A DNA stretch of 64,000 nucleotides from an uncultured Shimia sp. (lineage in GTDB: Bacteria > Pseudomonadota > Alphaproteobacteria > Rhodobacterales > Rhodobacteraceae): contig NZ_CANLRL010000008.1 of NCBI RefSeq assembly GCF_947493595.1, forward strand, positions 62,001-126,000, read 5' to 3'. Position 1 is the first letter of the stretch. Each line of letters opens with the position of its first letter. Of this stretch, positions 38,861 through 48,858 are shown piece by piece. The notes beneath the pieces were generated by a model, which was given only the letters and a program-made list of their open reading frames with translations, was not told where the DNA came from and did not search any database. Position numbers and translations under genes: made by a program.

Positions 38861-39832
38861 TTAAGAGAGGTGATCAAGCATCTCTTTGGCCGCCTGGCCC
38901 GGGGTCATAGCACCAGACGCCACTTTTCCATCCAGTTTTGCCATTTGGTGCGGGGCCTGCCCTTGCTGCAATCTGGCCAACAGCCCTTGCCGCACTTCCT
39001 CGTGAAACCAGAACTGCGCCTGCGCCGCGCGCCGGTAGGCCCAATGACCCTCCGCCTTGCGCCACTCCGTAAGCGTCGTCATCTCGCCCCACGCGTCGGT
39101 CAATCCGTTTTCTTCCAGAGCCGACACTGTCATCGCTTTTGGGAACCCTTCCGGGTCCTGCGGCCGTTTGCGCAACAAGCGCAACGCTCCGGAATAATCC
39201 GCACAGGTCCGCATCGCGGTGGCCTTCAGTTCGCCATCCGCCTTATTCACCAGGATGACGTCCGCCATCTCCATAATCCCGCGCTTCACACCTTGAAGCT
39301 CATCGCCCCCGGCAGGCGCCAGCAACAGCAAGAACAGGTCCGACATCTCCGCCACGACGGTTTCGGATTGCCCAACGCCCACAGTCTCAATCAGCACCAC
39401 GTCAAAGCCCGCCGCCTCACAGAGTGCCACAGCTTCCCGCGTGCGCCGTGCCACGCCGCCCAAATGGGTCTGACTGGGCGAAGGTCGAATGAACGCATTC
39501 CGATCCCGGCTCAGCCGTTCCATGCGCGTTTTGTCACCCAGAATAGACCCGCCCGACCGCGCCGAAGACGGATCCACCGCCAGCACAGCCACCCGCAGAC
39601 CCTGCGCGGTCAACATCATGCCAAAGCTCTCGATAAAGGTGGATTTACCCACCCCCGGCGTGCCCGACAGCCCAATCCGCAGCGACTGTTTGCCCGCCTT
39701 TGACAGTTCATCTAACAGGGCCGTGGCCTGCGCCCGATGATCGGGCCGCGCGCTCTCCACCAACGTGATGGCACGGGCCAGAGCCCGACGGTCCTGTTTC
39801 AGTATTCTGTCGCGCAGATCTGCGATATCCAT
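38861..39832 (-). CDS. meaB: Methylmalonyl-CoA mutase-associated GTPase (MeaB/ArgK family)
   Basis: 323 residues. G1 SGTPGVGKSTFIES, SILGDKTRMERL, LIETVGVGQSE and LVNKADGELKA are the G3-G4 elements of the family. MeaB protects and loads the B12-dependent mutase in the propionyl-CoA pathway; the mutase genes are not in this window. The start at 39832 is chosen over upstream ATGs at 39868 and 39877 because those would overlap the divergent gene. Confidence 0.92.
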   Translation of the reverse strand: MDIADLRDRILKQDRRALARAITLVESARPDHRAQATALLDELSKAGKQSLRIGLSGTPGVGKSTFIESFGMMLTAQGLRVAVLAVDPSSARSGGSILGDKTRMERLSRDRNAFIRPSPSQTHLGGVARRTREAVALCEAAGFDVVLIETVGVGQSETVVAEMSDLFLLLLAPAGGDELQGVKRGIMEMADVILVNKADGELKATAMRTCADYSGALRLLRKRPQDPEGFPKAMTVSALEENGLTDAWGEMTTLTEWRKAEGHWAYRRAAQAQFWFHEEVRQGLLARLQQGQAPHQMAKLDGKVASGAMTPGQAAKEMLDHLS

Positions 39833-39866
39833 GGACAAGCCTGTATCTTTTTGATTGTGAGTCTTC

Positions 39867-40610
39867 ATGCCGCGCATGACCCCATTTTGTCTACCCCGCC
39901 CCGCCCACCTTCTCGCCCCACTGCTGCTCTGTGCCGCAGTTGGCGTGCCGCACGTGGGGCAAGCCAATTCTGAAACCCAAAAGTGGTCGGTACATGCCTT
40001 TGGCTTCAAGGTTGGCGAATTGGACGTGGCCGCGCAGCAAACCAAAAGCAAATTTTCCGGCAAAGGCATTTTTTACACAACCGGGCTTGCTGGCGCCCTC
40101 CGCCGCATCCGCTTCACCGTACAAAGTCAGGGCACGATCCGCGGCAACAAAATCGCTCCGTCCCGCTATGACGGCTTCATCGACACCGGCAAACGGGTCA
40201 GCGAAACTACCCTGACCTTCACAGGCAACCTGCCCCGTAAAACCGCTGGCGCCCAAACGCCCGCCGCACCGATCTCGGACAAAGCCAAGCGCGACGCTGT
40301 CGATCCGATGACCATGATGTGGCTCACGCTACGCGATCAGGACGCGGATCAACTCTGCACGTTGGACCAAACCCAGTACGACGGCACCCGCCTCGTGCGC
40401 ATCACGCTGAAATCCCGCCAAAACGGAAACGGCAAAGTCACCTGTGCCGGCACCTACGACCGCATCGGCGGCTATTCCGCCGAAGAACTGGCGGAACTCA
40501 AGACCTCACCACTCTCCATTGTCTACACGCCCGCTGGCGACCACTGGCGCGCCAGCGAGGTGCATCTCACCTCCCGCCACGGCAAGGCCAAACTCTTCCG
40601 CCGCGACTAG
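39867..40610 (+). CDS. DUF3108 exported protein
   Basis: 247 residues with a signal peptide (LLAPLLLCAAVGVPHVGQAN). The mature part matches DUF3108: WSVHAFGFKVGELDVAAQQT, GLAGALRRIRFTVQSQG, PSRYDGFIDTGKRVSE, and DPMTMMWLTLRDQDADQLC. Periplasmic beta-rich, possibly lipid- or envelope-associated; molecular function unknown. The start could also be the ATG at 39876. Confidence 0.85.
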   Translation: MPRMTPFCLPRPAHLLAPLLLCAAVGVPHVGQANSETQKWSVHAFGFKVGELDVAAQQTKSKFSGKGIFYTTGLAGALRRIRFTVQSQGTIRGNKIAPSRYDGFIDTGKRVSETTLTFTGNLPRKTAGAQTPAAPISDKAKRDAVDPMTMMWLTLRDQDADQLCTLDQTQYDGTRLVRITLKSRQNGNGKVTCAGTYDRIGGYSAEELAELKTSPLSIVYTPAGDHWRASEVHLTSRHGKAKLFRRD

Positions 40611-40657
40611 CGTATCCCCCCTAGACGCCCCGCGCCCACGGGCCGATAAGGTGCTTC

Positions 40658-43102
40658 ATGACGCAACTGCCCATCCACGACGCCCTCGATCCCCTGATCG
40701 CCGCTCTGCGCACCACCGGCCGTGCGGTCCTGCAAGCCCCACCCGGAGCAGGTAAAACCACCGTTGTGCCCCTTGCCATGCTGGAGGCGAACCTCAGCGA
40801 AGGCCGCATCCTAATGCTGGAGCCGCGCCGTCTGGCCGCCCGCGCCGCTGCCGAGCGCATGGCGCAGACCTTGGGGGAAACCGCCGGTCAAACCGTGGGT
40901 TACCGCGTGCGTGGCGAAAGCAAGACCTCCAAGTCCACCCGCATTGAAGTGGTGACCGAAGGCATCCTCACCCGCATGATTCAATCTGACCCGGAACTCT
41001 CCGGCATCGGAGCGGTGATCTTTGACGAATTCCACGAACGCAGCCTGAACGCCGACCTTGGCTTGGCCCTTTGCCTCGAAATCTGCGACGCCCTGCGCGA
41101 TGACCTGCTTTTGCTAGCCATGTCCGCCACGTTGGACGCGGAACCCGTGGCCGCCCTGATGGCCAACGCCCCGATGATCACGTCGGAAGGCCGCGACTAT
41201 CCCGTTGAAACCCGCTGGCTCGACAAACCCTTGCCCAAAAAGGCACGTCTGGAAGAGGCCACCGCGCGCCTCATCACCCAAGCGGTCAAAGAAACCGACG
41301 GTGGCGTGCTGGTCTTCCTACCCGGCGAAGGCGAAATCCGCCGCACGCAATCTCTGCTCAACCTGCCCGATGACTGCACCGTACACCCTCTGTTTGGCGC
41401 CATGCCTTTCAAGGATCAACAAGCCGCCATCCGCCCCGCCAAAACCGGTCGCAAGGTGGTGCTCGCCACCTCAATCGCGGAAACGTCCCTCACCATTCAG
41501 GACGTGCGTGTGGTGGTTGACGCAGGCCGCGCCCGTCGCGCCCGCTTTGATCCCGGCTCCGGCATGTCCCGCCTTGTGACGGAACGCGTCACCCGCGCGG
41601 AAGCCACCCAACGCCAAGGCCGCGCCGGGCGTGTCGCTGAGGGCATCTGCTATCGTCTCTGGACCAAAGGCGAGGAAGGCGCGCTTTTGCCCTTCCCGCC
41701 TGCCGAAATCGAAGCCGCCGACCTCAACGGCCTCGCGCTTGAGCTTGCCCTCTGGGGCGCCGCCCCCACGGACCTCGCCCTTCTGACACAGCCCAACCCC
41801 GGCAGCTTTGCCGAAGCGCAAGCGGTCCTGCACATGCTTGGCGCATTGGACGGTGACAACCGCATCACCGCGCATGGCAAAGCCCTTGCCAAACTGCCGC
41901 TACATCCGCGCCTTGCCCACATGCTCACCACTGCAGGACCGCAAGCCGCGCCCATGGCCGCACTGCTCGCCGCCCGTGACCCACTCACCCGAGGCGCCCC
42001 TGTGGATCTATCACTGCGCATCGAAGCCTTAACCGATCTCAAAGCCTTCACAGACCGCCGCCCCTACAGCGTCAACCGCGCCGCGCTGCACACCATCCGT
42101 GACGAAGCCAAACGCCTCGCCAAATCCGCCAAAGGCAGCGATCCGACCCCGCGCAGCACCGCAGAGCTCGCCGCACTGGCCTATCCCGACCGCATCGGCC
42201 TGCATCGCAAAGGCGACGATCCGCGCTTTGTCTTATCCGGCGGCAAAGGCACTGTCCTCAACGACGAAGACCCTTTGGCCGCCACACGCCTGATTGTGGT
42301 GACCGACACGGACGGCAACCCGCGCGAGGCCCGCATTCGCCAAGCCATCCAAATAACAGAGAGCCAAATCCGCGAGTTGTTTGCGGATCAGATCTCTTGG
42401 CAAGACAACTGCCACTGGTCCAAACGAGAGCGCCGGGTCATCGCCCGTCGGCAAGAGATGTTTGGCGCAGTCGCCTTGGATGACCGCATCTGGAAAGACG
42501 CGCCTGATGACGCCGTGGCGCAAGCCATGCTGCACGGCGTGCGTGATCTTGGCATCACGCTCTCCCCTGCTGCCCAACGCTTTGTGGCCCGTGTCGAACT
42601 GATCCGCGCCGCCGGTCACGACCTGCCCAACATGACGCCCGACGCTCTCCTATCCACCATCGACGAATGGTTGCTGCCGCATCTCTCCGGCGTGAAAACC
42701 GCGGACCATTGGAAGAAGTTCGACCTACTGGACGCCCTGCGCGCCCGCCTCGACTGGAACCAGATGCAGCTCGTGGACAAGCTCGCGCCCGCACATTTCA
42801 CCACACCGCTCGATCGCAAAATCCCGATCGACTATTCCGGCGAAAACCCAGAAATCACCCTGCGCCTGCAAGAGCTCTTTGGCCAAACCACACACCCAAT
42901 GGTCGGCAACACGCCCTTGCGCGTCACCCTGCTCTCTCCGGGGCAAAAACCGGTGCAAACCACCATGGACATTCCCGGCTTCTGGGCCAGTTCTTATGGT
43001 GACGTGCGCAAGGACATGCGCGGCCGTTACCCCAAGCATCCCTGGCCCGAAGACCCCACGCAAGCGGACCCCACTTTGCGCGCCAAACGCCGGAAACAAT
43101 AG
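40658..43102 (+). CDS. hrpB: ATP-dependent RNA helicase HrpB
   Basis: 814 residues, DEAH-type. Motif I APPGAGKTTVVPLA (~27-40), motif II DEFHERSLN, SATLDAEPVAALM, ATSIAETSLTIQDV, motif VI QRQGRAGRV, and the HrpB-specific C-terminal domain ending GSYGDVRKDMRGRYPKHPWPEDP-like (here ASSYGDVRKDMRGRYPKHPW). Roles reported for the family are in mRNA processing; exact targets here are unknown. Confidence 0.96.
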   Translation: MTQLPIHDALDPLIAALRTTGRAVLQAPPGAGKTTVVPLAMLEANLSEGRILMLEPRRLAARAAAERMAQTLGETAGQTVGYRVRGESKTSKSTRIEVVTEGILTRMIQSDPELSGIGAVIFDEFHERSLNADLGLALCLEICDALRDDLLLLAMSATLDAEPVAALMANAPMITSEGRDYPVETRWLDKPLPKKARLEEATARLITQAVKETDGGVLVFLPGEGEIRRTQSLLNLPDDCTVHPLFGAMPFKDQQAAIRPAKTGRKVVLATSIAETSLTIQDVRVVVDAGRARRARFDPGSGMSRLVTERVTRAEATQRQGRAGRVAEGICYRLWTKGEEGALLPFPPAEIEAADLNGLALELALWGAAPTDLALLTQPNPGSFAEAQAVLHMLGALDGDNRITAHGKALAKLPLHPRLAHMLTTAGPQAAPMAALLAARDPLTRGAPVDLSLRIEALTDLKAFTDRRPYSVNRAALHTIRDEAKRLAKSAKGSDPTPRSTAELAALAYPDRIGLHRKGDDPRFVLSGGKGTVLNDEDPLAATRLIVVTDTDGNPREARIRQAIQITESQIRELFADQISWQDNCHWSKRERRVIARRQEMFGAVALDDRIWKDAPDDAVAQAMLHGVRDLGITLSPAAQRFVARVELIRAAGHDLPNMTPDALLSTIDEWLLPHLSGVKTADHWKKFDLLDALRARLDWNQMQLVDKLAPAHFTTPLDRKIPIDYSGENPEITLRLQELFGQTTHPMVGNTPLRVTLLSPGQKPVQTTMDIPGFWASSYGDVRKDMRGRYPKHPWPEDPTQADPTLRAKRRKQ

Positions 43103-43120
43103 GTGTATTTGGGACAAACC

Positions 43121-43149
43121 TTGACGTTTTGCCAACCAAAACGTATATA
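43121..43149 (+). promoter_or_regulatory. Sigma70-type promoter of the Nudix gene
   Basis: TTGACG (43121-43126), a 17-bp spacer and TATATA (43144-43149), about 60 bp before the ATG at 43210. One of the best consensus promoters in the window. Confidence 0.75.
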
Positions 43150-43209
43150 CAAAAAGAACAGCAAAGAACCGTCCCGATAATAAAACCGAAAAAAGCCGAG
43201 CAGACCTCC

Positions 43210-43668
43210 ATGACCAACGCCCTTAAGTCCGCCTTTGACAGCGTGATCGCACCGATGTTGCGCCGCCCGCGCCGGATTCAGGTGGCTGCGCTTTGCACGC
43301 GTGAGGCAAAAGGCGCAACCGAGGTTTTGCTGATCACGTCGCGTGACACTGGCCGTTGGGTTCTACCCAAAGGTTGGCCAATCAACGGGTTGGACGCGCC
43401 TGGCGCAGCCCTGCGCGAAGCCTGGGAAGAAGCTGGCGTGAAAGAAGCCAACATCAACAGCCAGCCGGTTGGAATCTATGGCTACGACAAACGTCTGGAT
43501 GGTGGGCTTGAGGTACCGGTCGACGTGACGGTGTTTGAGACTGAGGTCATGGAATTGGTTGATGATTTCCCCGAAGCGGAGGAACGCACCCGCAAATGGG
43601 TGCCTGCGCAAGAAGCCGCCGGTATGGTGAACGAACCACAGCTTCAGGCCATTCTAAGAGAATTGTAA
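43210..43668 (+). CDS. Nudix hydrolase
   Basis: 152 residues. Nudix box G-x5-E-x7-R-E-x2-E-E-x-G is seen as GLDAPGAALREAWEEAGV; WVLPKGWP precedes it. This arrangement resembles diphosphoinositol polyphosphate or diadenosine polyphosphate hydrolases (NUDT3-like). It directly precedes the phosphate transporter gene, and its stop codon lies inside the PHO-box-like repeat. A role in polyphosphorylated nucleotide turnover is plausible. Confidence 0.88.
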   Translation: MTNALKSAFDSVIAPMLRRPRRIQVAALCTREAKGATEVLLITSRDTGRWVLPKGWPINGLDAPGAALREAWEEAGVKEANINSQPVGIYGYDKRLDGGLEVPVDVTVFETEVMELVDDFPEAEERTRKWVPAQEAAGMVNEPQLQAILREL

Positions 43669-43694
43669 TCCTTTCGTAACGCATTTGTAATGAA
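43662..43694 (+). promoter_or_regulatory. PHO-box-like triple 11-bp direct repeat
   Basis: Three 11-bp units: ATTGTAATCCT, TTCGTAACGCA, TTTGTAATGAA, with core T(T/C)GTAA(T/C). This matches the spacing and character of PhoB binding sites (11-bp direct repeats). It lies 66-98 bp before the phosphate transporter ATG. A GC hairpin ACGGGGG-TAG-CCCCCC follows at 43715-43733. Confidence 0.6.
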
Positions 43695-43759
43695 ATCGTT
43701 GCAATGACCCAGCGACGGGGGTAGCCCCCCCGTACGACATAAAGCTGGGATTCTTTGTC

Positions 43760-45241
43760 ATGACCTCGCCAAACTCAGGCAAGAAATGGTCCACTCTGGA
43801 CCGAGACCTCAACCGCATCTCCCATTTGGAATCTGCCACCCTCTATGTCTCCCGCCCTATGGTCGGGTTTGGCATTGCGATTGCCTTCATTGTGCTCGCA
43901 GGGATGGCGGCTGGTCTGCTGTCTGGCAGCGACTCCAATACGATGATCATCATCGCCGCCGCAGGTATCGGCGCTTATATGGCGATCAACATCGGTGCCA
44001 ACGATGTGGCCAACAACATGGGCCCCGCTGTGGGCGCCAATGCGCTCACGATGGGGGGCGCCATTGTCATTGCCGCTTTCTTTGAAAGCGCAGGAGCCCT
44101 GCTTGCCGGTGGCGACGTGGTTTCGACCATCTCCAAAGGCATCATTGATCCAACCGGAATGGCCAATACCACCATCTTCATCTGGGCAATGATGGCCGCG
44201 CTGATTTCTTCCGCGCTTTGGGTTAACCTTGCCACGTGGGTGGGCGCACCGGTTTCCACCACGCACTCGGTTGTGGGTGGCGTGATGGGTGCAGGCATCG
44301 CCGCCGCAGGTTTTGCCGCCGTGAACTGGCCGACCATGGCCAAAATCGCCGCGTCTTGGGTGATTTCTCCGGTTTTGGGTGGCGTGATTGCCGCAGCTTT
44401 CCTCGCCTTCATCAAAGTCAAAATCATCTATCAGGATGACAAGATCGCCGCCGCCCGCCGCTGGGTGCCAGTGTTGATCGGCATCATGGCCGCAGCGTTT
44501 GCGTCTTATCTGGCCCTGAAAGGCCTGAAGAAAATTATCAAGATCGACCTGCAAACCGCGCTGCTGATCGGCGTTGCCACAGGTGGTCTGGCCTATGTGG
44601 TGTCCGCCCCGCTCATTCGCCGCCAGTCCGAAGGTCTGGAGAACCGCAACAAGTCGCTCAAAGTTCTGTTTGGTATCCCACTGGTGTTCTCCGCTGCGCT
44701 TCTGTCTTTTGCCCATGGCGCAAACGACGTCGCCAACGCAGTTGGTCCGCTGGCCGCTATTGTTCACGCCGCCGAGTTTGGCGAATTTGCCGCCAAGGTT
44801 TCGATCCCAAGCTGGGTGATGATCATTGGTGCCTTCGGGATCTCTTTTGGCCTGTTCCTGTTTGGCCCAAAGCTGATCCGCATGGTGGGCGAGAAGATCA
44901 CTAAGCTGAACCCGATGCGCGCTTACTGCGTGGCCCTGTCTGCGGCCATCACCGTGATTGTCGCCTCTTGGCTCGGCCTGCCCGTCAGCTCCACCCACAT
45001 CGCTGTTGGCGGCATCTTTGGGGTTGGCTTCTACCGCGAATGGCACGCCGAGCGCCGCCTGCGCAAAACCGCCGTTCAACGCGCGCCGGAAAAACGCATC
45101 GCCCCCGAAGAACGCCGCCGCCGCAAGCTGGTGCGCCGCAGCCACTTCATGACCATCATCGCCGCCTGGGTTATCACTGTCCCTGCCGCAGCCCTGATGT
45201 CCGCTGCAATCTTCTTCGTGCTCAACACATTGAGCAGCTAA
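43760..45241 (+). CDS. pit: Low-affinity inorganic phosphate transporter (Pit family)
   Basis: 493 residues, ~10-12 membrane helices. The duplicated family signature appears twice: NIGANDVANNMGPAVGANAL (N-half) and AHGANDVANAVGPLAAI (C-half). VSTTHSVVGGVMGAG and VSSTHIAVGGIFGVG are the paired re-entrant segments. It takes up phosphate with protons or Na+. The PHO-box-like element suggests induction or repression by PhoB, unusual for classical Pit but reported for some bacteria. Confidence 0.95.
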   Translation: MTSPNSGKKWSTLDRDLNRISHLESATLYVSRPMVGFGIAIAFIVLAGMAAGLLSGSDSNTMIIIAAAGIGAYMAINIGANDVANNMGPAVGANALTMGGAIVIAAFFESAGALLAGGDVVSTISKGIIDPTGMANTTIFIWAMMAALISSALWVNLATWVGAPVSTTHSVVGGVMGAGIAAAGFAAVNWPTMAKIAASWVISPVLGGVIAAAFLAFIKVKIIYQDDKIAAARRWVPVLIGIMAAAFASYLALKGLKKIIKIDLQTALLIGVATGGLAYVVSAPLIRRQSEGLENRNKSLKVLFGIPLVFSAALLSFAHGANDVANAVGPLAAIVHAAEFGEFAAKVSIPSWVMIIGAFGISFGLFLFGPKLIRMVGEKITKLNPMRAYCVALSAAITVIVASWLGLPVSSTHIAVGGIFGVGFYREWHAERRLRKTAVQRAPEKRIAPEERRRRKLVRRSHFMTIIAAWVITVPAAALMSAAIFFVLNTLSS

Positions 45242-45244
45242 GCC

Positions 45245-46300
45245 TTAGCCGTCTGCGGGTGCGTCTAGGGCCCGCAGACGCGCCTGCACCTCCTGTGCCG
45301 TAAGTTTGGGTGCCCCGCCACCCAGCGTCTCCACTTCCTTTAACAACTCGGAAATTCCCACATTGATGGGCGCTGCCACATTGGCGACGCGCGCCAATCG
45401 CACAATCTTGCCCTGCAGCTCATCAATCTCGGTCCTACGACCTTTCTGAAGGTCCTCCCACATGGAACTGCGGGCACTGGGATCAATCGACAGCATGGTC
45501 TTCGCCACCAGCCGAAACGCCCAGGTTGGCAGCCGCAATATCCGCGGCACCAGCCCCATAGGCACCTTTGCCACAGGGTTCTGAAAAGCCATTTCCGCCG
45601 CCTGCAAAACCATCACAGCTTCCGCCATTTGCACCGCCATTAACCGCCGCCACCGCCTGTCCCCAAGCTGCTCCCGCAACGGCAAGCCTGACAGAGCATT
45701 CAGGGCATTGTTGAGGTTGATCAGCAGTTTGCCCCATTGCACGGCCGCAATGTCTACGTGTTCATGAATGGCCAAGCCCGGCACGCTCAGGTGCCGCCCC
45801 ACGTGCCCGTGGCCCTTCTCAATAACGATGTCGCCACTGGTGCCGCGATGAAAGCGACCACCACCAACCCAGACCACATTAAACGGCACCATACCGGCCC
45901 GCACGTCCCAGCCCGGCAGCATCTCGCGCAGCAGCGCTGCGTTCGCCACCCCGTTCTGAAGGCTCACCACCACGGCATCTTGCGGCACATGCTCTGCTAT
46001 CAGCGCCGCCATCTCTTCCGTGGCCCCGCTTTTCACCGTGACCAACACCACATCCGCTGCCGCCAAACATGCCGGGTCAACGCTCATCGCAAACCGATCC
46101 GGCGACAGGGCCACGTCCAAATCACCAAAATCCGTCAGCGTCAGACCATTCTGCGTGATCTCCTCAGCCGTGTCAGCCCGCAACAACAGCGTCACATCAT
46201 GACCGCCGCGCGCCAACAGCCCGCCGACAAAACACCCAATACTGCCAGCTCCGGCCACCACAACCCTTGGCGTGCTCCTACGCCCCTGCGCCTCAGCCAT
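45245..46300 (-). CDS. 2-dehydropantoate 2-reductase-like protein (PanE/ApbA family)
   Basis: 351 residues from the ATG at 46300 (AAGGGAG upstream). N-terminal Rossmann GAGSIGCFVGGLLARGGHDV, SLQNGVANAALLREML, and a C-terminal helical domain with the catalytic-type Lys in QWGKLLINLNNALNALSG and Ser/Glu region PSARSSMWEDLQKGRRTEID. NADPH-dependent reduction of ketopantoate is possible, but family members often act on other 2-oxo acids, so no symbol is given. Confidence 0.88.
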   Translation of the reverse strand: MAEAQGRRSTPRVVVAGAGSIGCFVGGLLARGGHDVTLLLRADTAEEITQNGLTLTDFGDLDVALSPDRFAMSVDPACLAAADVVLVTVKSGATEEMAALIAEHVPQDAVVVSLQNGVANAALLREMLPGWDVRAGMVPFNVVWVGGGRFHRGTSGDIVIEKGHGHVGRHLSVPGLAIHEHVDIAAVQWGKLLINLNNALNALSGLPLREQLGDRRWRRLMAVQMAEAVMVLQAAEMAFQNPVAKVPMGLVPRILRLPTWAFRLVAKTMLSIDPSARSSMWEDLQKGRRTEIDELQGKIVRLARVANVAAPINVGISELLKEVETLGGGAPKLTAQEVQARLRALDAPADG

Positions 46301-46361
46301 CACGCGCTCCCTTTGTCCTCTCGCAAAGCCAGCTTAGGCGCACATCGGTCAACCGAACAAC

Positions 46362-46389
46362 AAAAAGGGCGCCAGCACCGCGGACGCCC
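46362..46389 (-). terminator. Terminator of argDF
   Basis: Hairpin GGGCGTCC..GGCGCCC on the reverse strand followed by TTTTTG, ~25 bp after the argF stop. Confidence 0.7.
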
Positions 46390-46413
46390 TTAGGTCACCC
46401 AATGAGGGAGAGT

Positions 46414-47340
46414 TTAGCTCTGAAGGCACCACTTCATGATCGCCTTCTGCGCGTGCAGCCGGTTTTCCGCCTCATCAAACACAGCCGAGTTTGGCCCATC
46501 CATCACGGCGTTGGTGGCCTCTTCGTTGCGGTGTGCCGGCAGGCAGTGCATGAACAGCGCGTCATCCTTGGCATGGCTCATCAACTCTTCGTTGACCTGA
46601 AACCCACGCAGCTGATTGTGGCGACGCTCCCGCGCAGACGGTGCATCATGCATGCTCACCCAGGTGTCTGTCACAACCAAATCCGCGCCCTGCACTGCTT
46701 TCACCGGATCGCGCTCGATCTCAACTTTCACACCTTTGGCGCGCGCTTCATCAATGAACACCTGTTCCGGATCCAGCGTCTGCGGGCCAGTGAAGGTCAG
46801 ATCAAAGCCAAACTGCCCTGCCGCATGGGCAAAACTGGCAAACACGTTGTTGCCGTCGCCAGACCACACAACTTTCTTGCCCGCAATTGGACCCATCTTT
46901 TCCTCAAAAGTCAGGATATCCGCCATGATCTGACACGGGTGTGTACGGTTGGTCAGCCCGTTGATCACCGGCACTGTGGCATTCTCCGCCATCTCCAACA
47001 AAGTGGCCTCCTCAAAGGTCCGGATCATAATCAGGTCGACATAGCGGCTCAGCACCTTGGCAGTGTCCGCCACGGTCTCGCCATGGCCTAACTGCATTTC
47101 CGAGCCGGACAGCACCATGGTCTGCCCACCCATCTGGCGCACGCCAACGTCAAAGCTGACACGGGTCCGGGTGGACGGCTTTTCAAAGATCAGCGCAACC
47201 ATGTGATCTTTCAGCGGAAGATCGTCATCCAGAGCGCCTTTTGGGCGACCATTGCGCGCGTCTTTGATGGACTTGGCGCTGTCAATCATGCTGCGCAGAT
47301 CGTCCACAGCGGTCTTATTGATATCCAGAAAATGCTTCAT
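46414..47340 (-). CDS. argF: Ornithine carbamoyltransferase
   Basis: 308 residues. Carbamoyl-phosphate site [22 protein letters not shown] with the catalytic HPxQ, ornithine loop region SMHD and C-terminal [13 protein letters not shown]. Condenses ornithine and carbamoyl phosphate to citrulline in arginine synthesis. Starts 11 bp after argD on the same strand. Confidence 0.97.
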   Translation of the reverse strand: MKHFLDINKTAVDDLRSMIDSAKSIKDARNGRPKGALDDDLPLKDHMVALIFEKPSTRTRVSFDVGVRQMGGQTMVLSGSEMQLGHGETVADTAKVLSRYVDLIMIRTFEEATLLEMAENATVPVINGLTNRTHPCQIMADILTFEEKMGPIAGKKVVWSGDGNNVFASFAHAAGQFGFDLTFTGPQTLDPEQVFIDEARAKGVKVEIERDPVKAVQGADLVVTDTWVSMHDAPSARERRHNQLRGFQVNEELMSHAKDDALFMHCLPAHRNEEATNAVMDGPNSAVFDEAENRLHAQKAIMKWCLQS

Positions 47341-47351
47341 CTTATTTGTCC

Positions 47352-48533
47352 TTAACCTTCTGCGCCAACTTGCGCGGCTGCCTTTTCAAGCCGCACAACG
47401 GCCTCGGCAATTTCCTCATCTGTGATGTTCAGGGGGGGCAACAGCCGCACCACATTGTCCGCTGCCGGTACAGTCACAACCTCGTTGTCGTAGCCTGCCG
47501 CCACAACGTCGCCACAAGCCGCGTTGGAACACTTCAGCCCCAACATCAGCCCGGCGCCACGCACCTCTTCGAATACTTCAGGGTGCTCCGCCACCAGCCC
47601 TTCCAGCTTCTGACGCAGCAAGCCCGCTTTGCGATTCACCTCCGCCAAAAACGCGTCCTCCGCGACCACATCCATAACCGCGCCGCCCACAGCACAGGCC
47701 AGAGGGTTGCCGCCATAGGTCGACCCATGTGTGCCCGCAACCATGCCGCTCGCCGCCTCTTCGGTCGCGAGAACCGCGCCCAATGGGAAGCCGCCGCCGA
47801 TGCCTTTGGCCACCATCATGATGTCCGGCGTCACGCCGGCCCACTCATGGGCAAACAGCTTGCCAGTCCGGCCCACACCACATTGCACCTCATCCATGAT
47901 CAGTAGAATGCCTGCCTCATCACAAATTGTGCGCAATGCCTTGAGGTCCTCATCTGCCATGGGACGAATACCGCCTTCACCTTGCACCGGCTCCACAATA
48001 ATGGCTGCCGTCTGATCGCCAATCAGCGCCTTGGCCGCGTCCAGATCGCCCCAGGCCACCTGATGGAATCCCGGCAACAGTGGCCCAAAACCCGCTACGA
48101 GCTTCTCAGAACCAGCTGCCGCAATCCCGGCGGAACTCCGGCCATGGAACGCACCTTCAAACCCGATGATTTCCACCCGCTCCGGCTGGCCTTTGTCGTT
48201 CCAATACTTCCGCGCCATTTTCACCGCCAGCTCACAGCACTCTGTGCCAGAGTTGGTGAAAAACACTGTATCGGCAAACGTGCTGGCAACCAGCTTATCC
48301 GCCAGCGCCTGTTGTTGCGTGATGTTGTAGAGGTTGGACACATGCCAAAGCTTGCCCGCCTGTTCGGTCAGCGCTTCCACCAACACCGGGTTGGCGTGGC
48401 CCAATACGTTCACAGCAATGCCCGCGCCCAGATCCAGAAAACGTCGGCCATCCGCCTCGATCATCCAGCTTCCTTCACCCTTTTCAAACGTAAGGGCGGC
48501 GCGGTTGTATGTCGGCAAAACGGACGGGATCAT
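47352..48533 (-). CDS. argD: Acetylornithine aminotransferase
   Basis: 393 residues, class III PLP aminotransferase. [53 protein letters not shown] and the PLP lysine in [15 protein letters not shown]. Forms acetylornithine from N-acetylglutamate semialdehyde. First gene of argDF, an order common in this group. Confidence 0.96.
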   Translation of the reverse strand: MIPSVLPTYNRAALTFEKGEGSWMIEADGRRFLDLGAGIAVNVLGHANPVLVEALTEQAGKLWHVSNLYNITQQQALADKLVASTFADTVFFTNSGTECCELAVKMARKYWNDKGQPERVEIIGFEGAFHGRSSAGIAAAGSEKLVAGFGPLLPGFHQVAWGDLDAAKALIGDQTAAIIVEPVQGEGGIRPMADEDLKALRTICDEAGILLIMDEVQCGVGRTGKLFAHEWAGVTPDIMMVAKGIGGGFPLGAVLATEEAASGMVAGTHGSTYGGNPLACAVGGAVMDVVAEDAFLAEVNRKAGLLRQKLEGLVAEHPEVFEEVRGAGLMLGLKCSNAACGDVVAAGYDNEVVTVPAADNVVRLLPPLNITDEEIAEAVVRLEKAAAQVGAEG

Positions 48534-48858
48534 GTCGATCTTCCTTTTCAGATCATGAGCCTTTGTGACTGCATCACTTGGGGCATTTACGTCAATGTTT
48601 TTGAGAGGTTGTGCGCCACTTTGCAGCGCAATGGATCAGGTACCGGTCACGCAGTGGCGCGTCGGCGTCGTACAAAAAGGATATCTGTGCGTTTGATCAT
48701 ATGCACTGACTAGAGCCATCCATGACAAATGGGAACCCCCAAGTGTCGATTTGCGCAAATTTTGTGACATCTACGCAAATCGGCACCCGAAAACCAACAC
48801 CCACTCTGCCAGTTAGATGTCCCTTGCCAGCCCAAAGCCGCCGCCGCATAACCCTCAA
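48534..48858. other. Divergent intergenic region
   Basis: 325 bp between argD and the EamA gene, which run apart, so it should hold both promoters. I see no sharp operator or hairpin. An in-frame ATG at 48817 could extend the EamA gene by 14 residues. Confidence 0.4.

Noticed and set aside
43775-45145. A 456-residue open frame opposite the phosphate transporter gene
   Set aside because: Antisense of a GC-rich membrane protein gene. Its His/Gly/Asn-rich composition mirrors the Pit codons and it has no domain.
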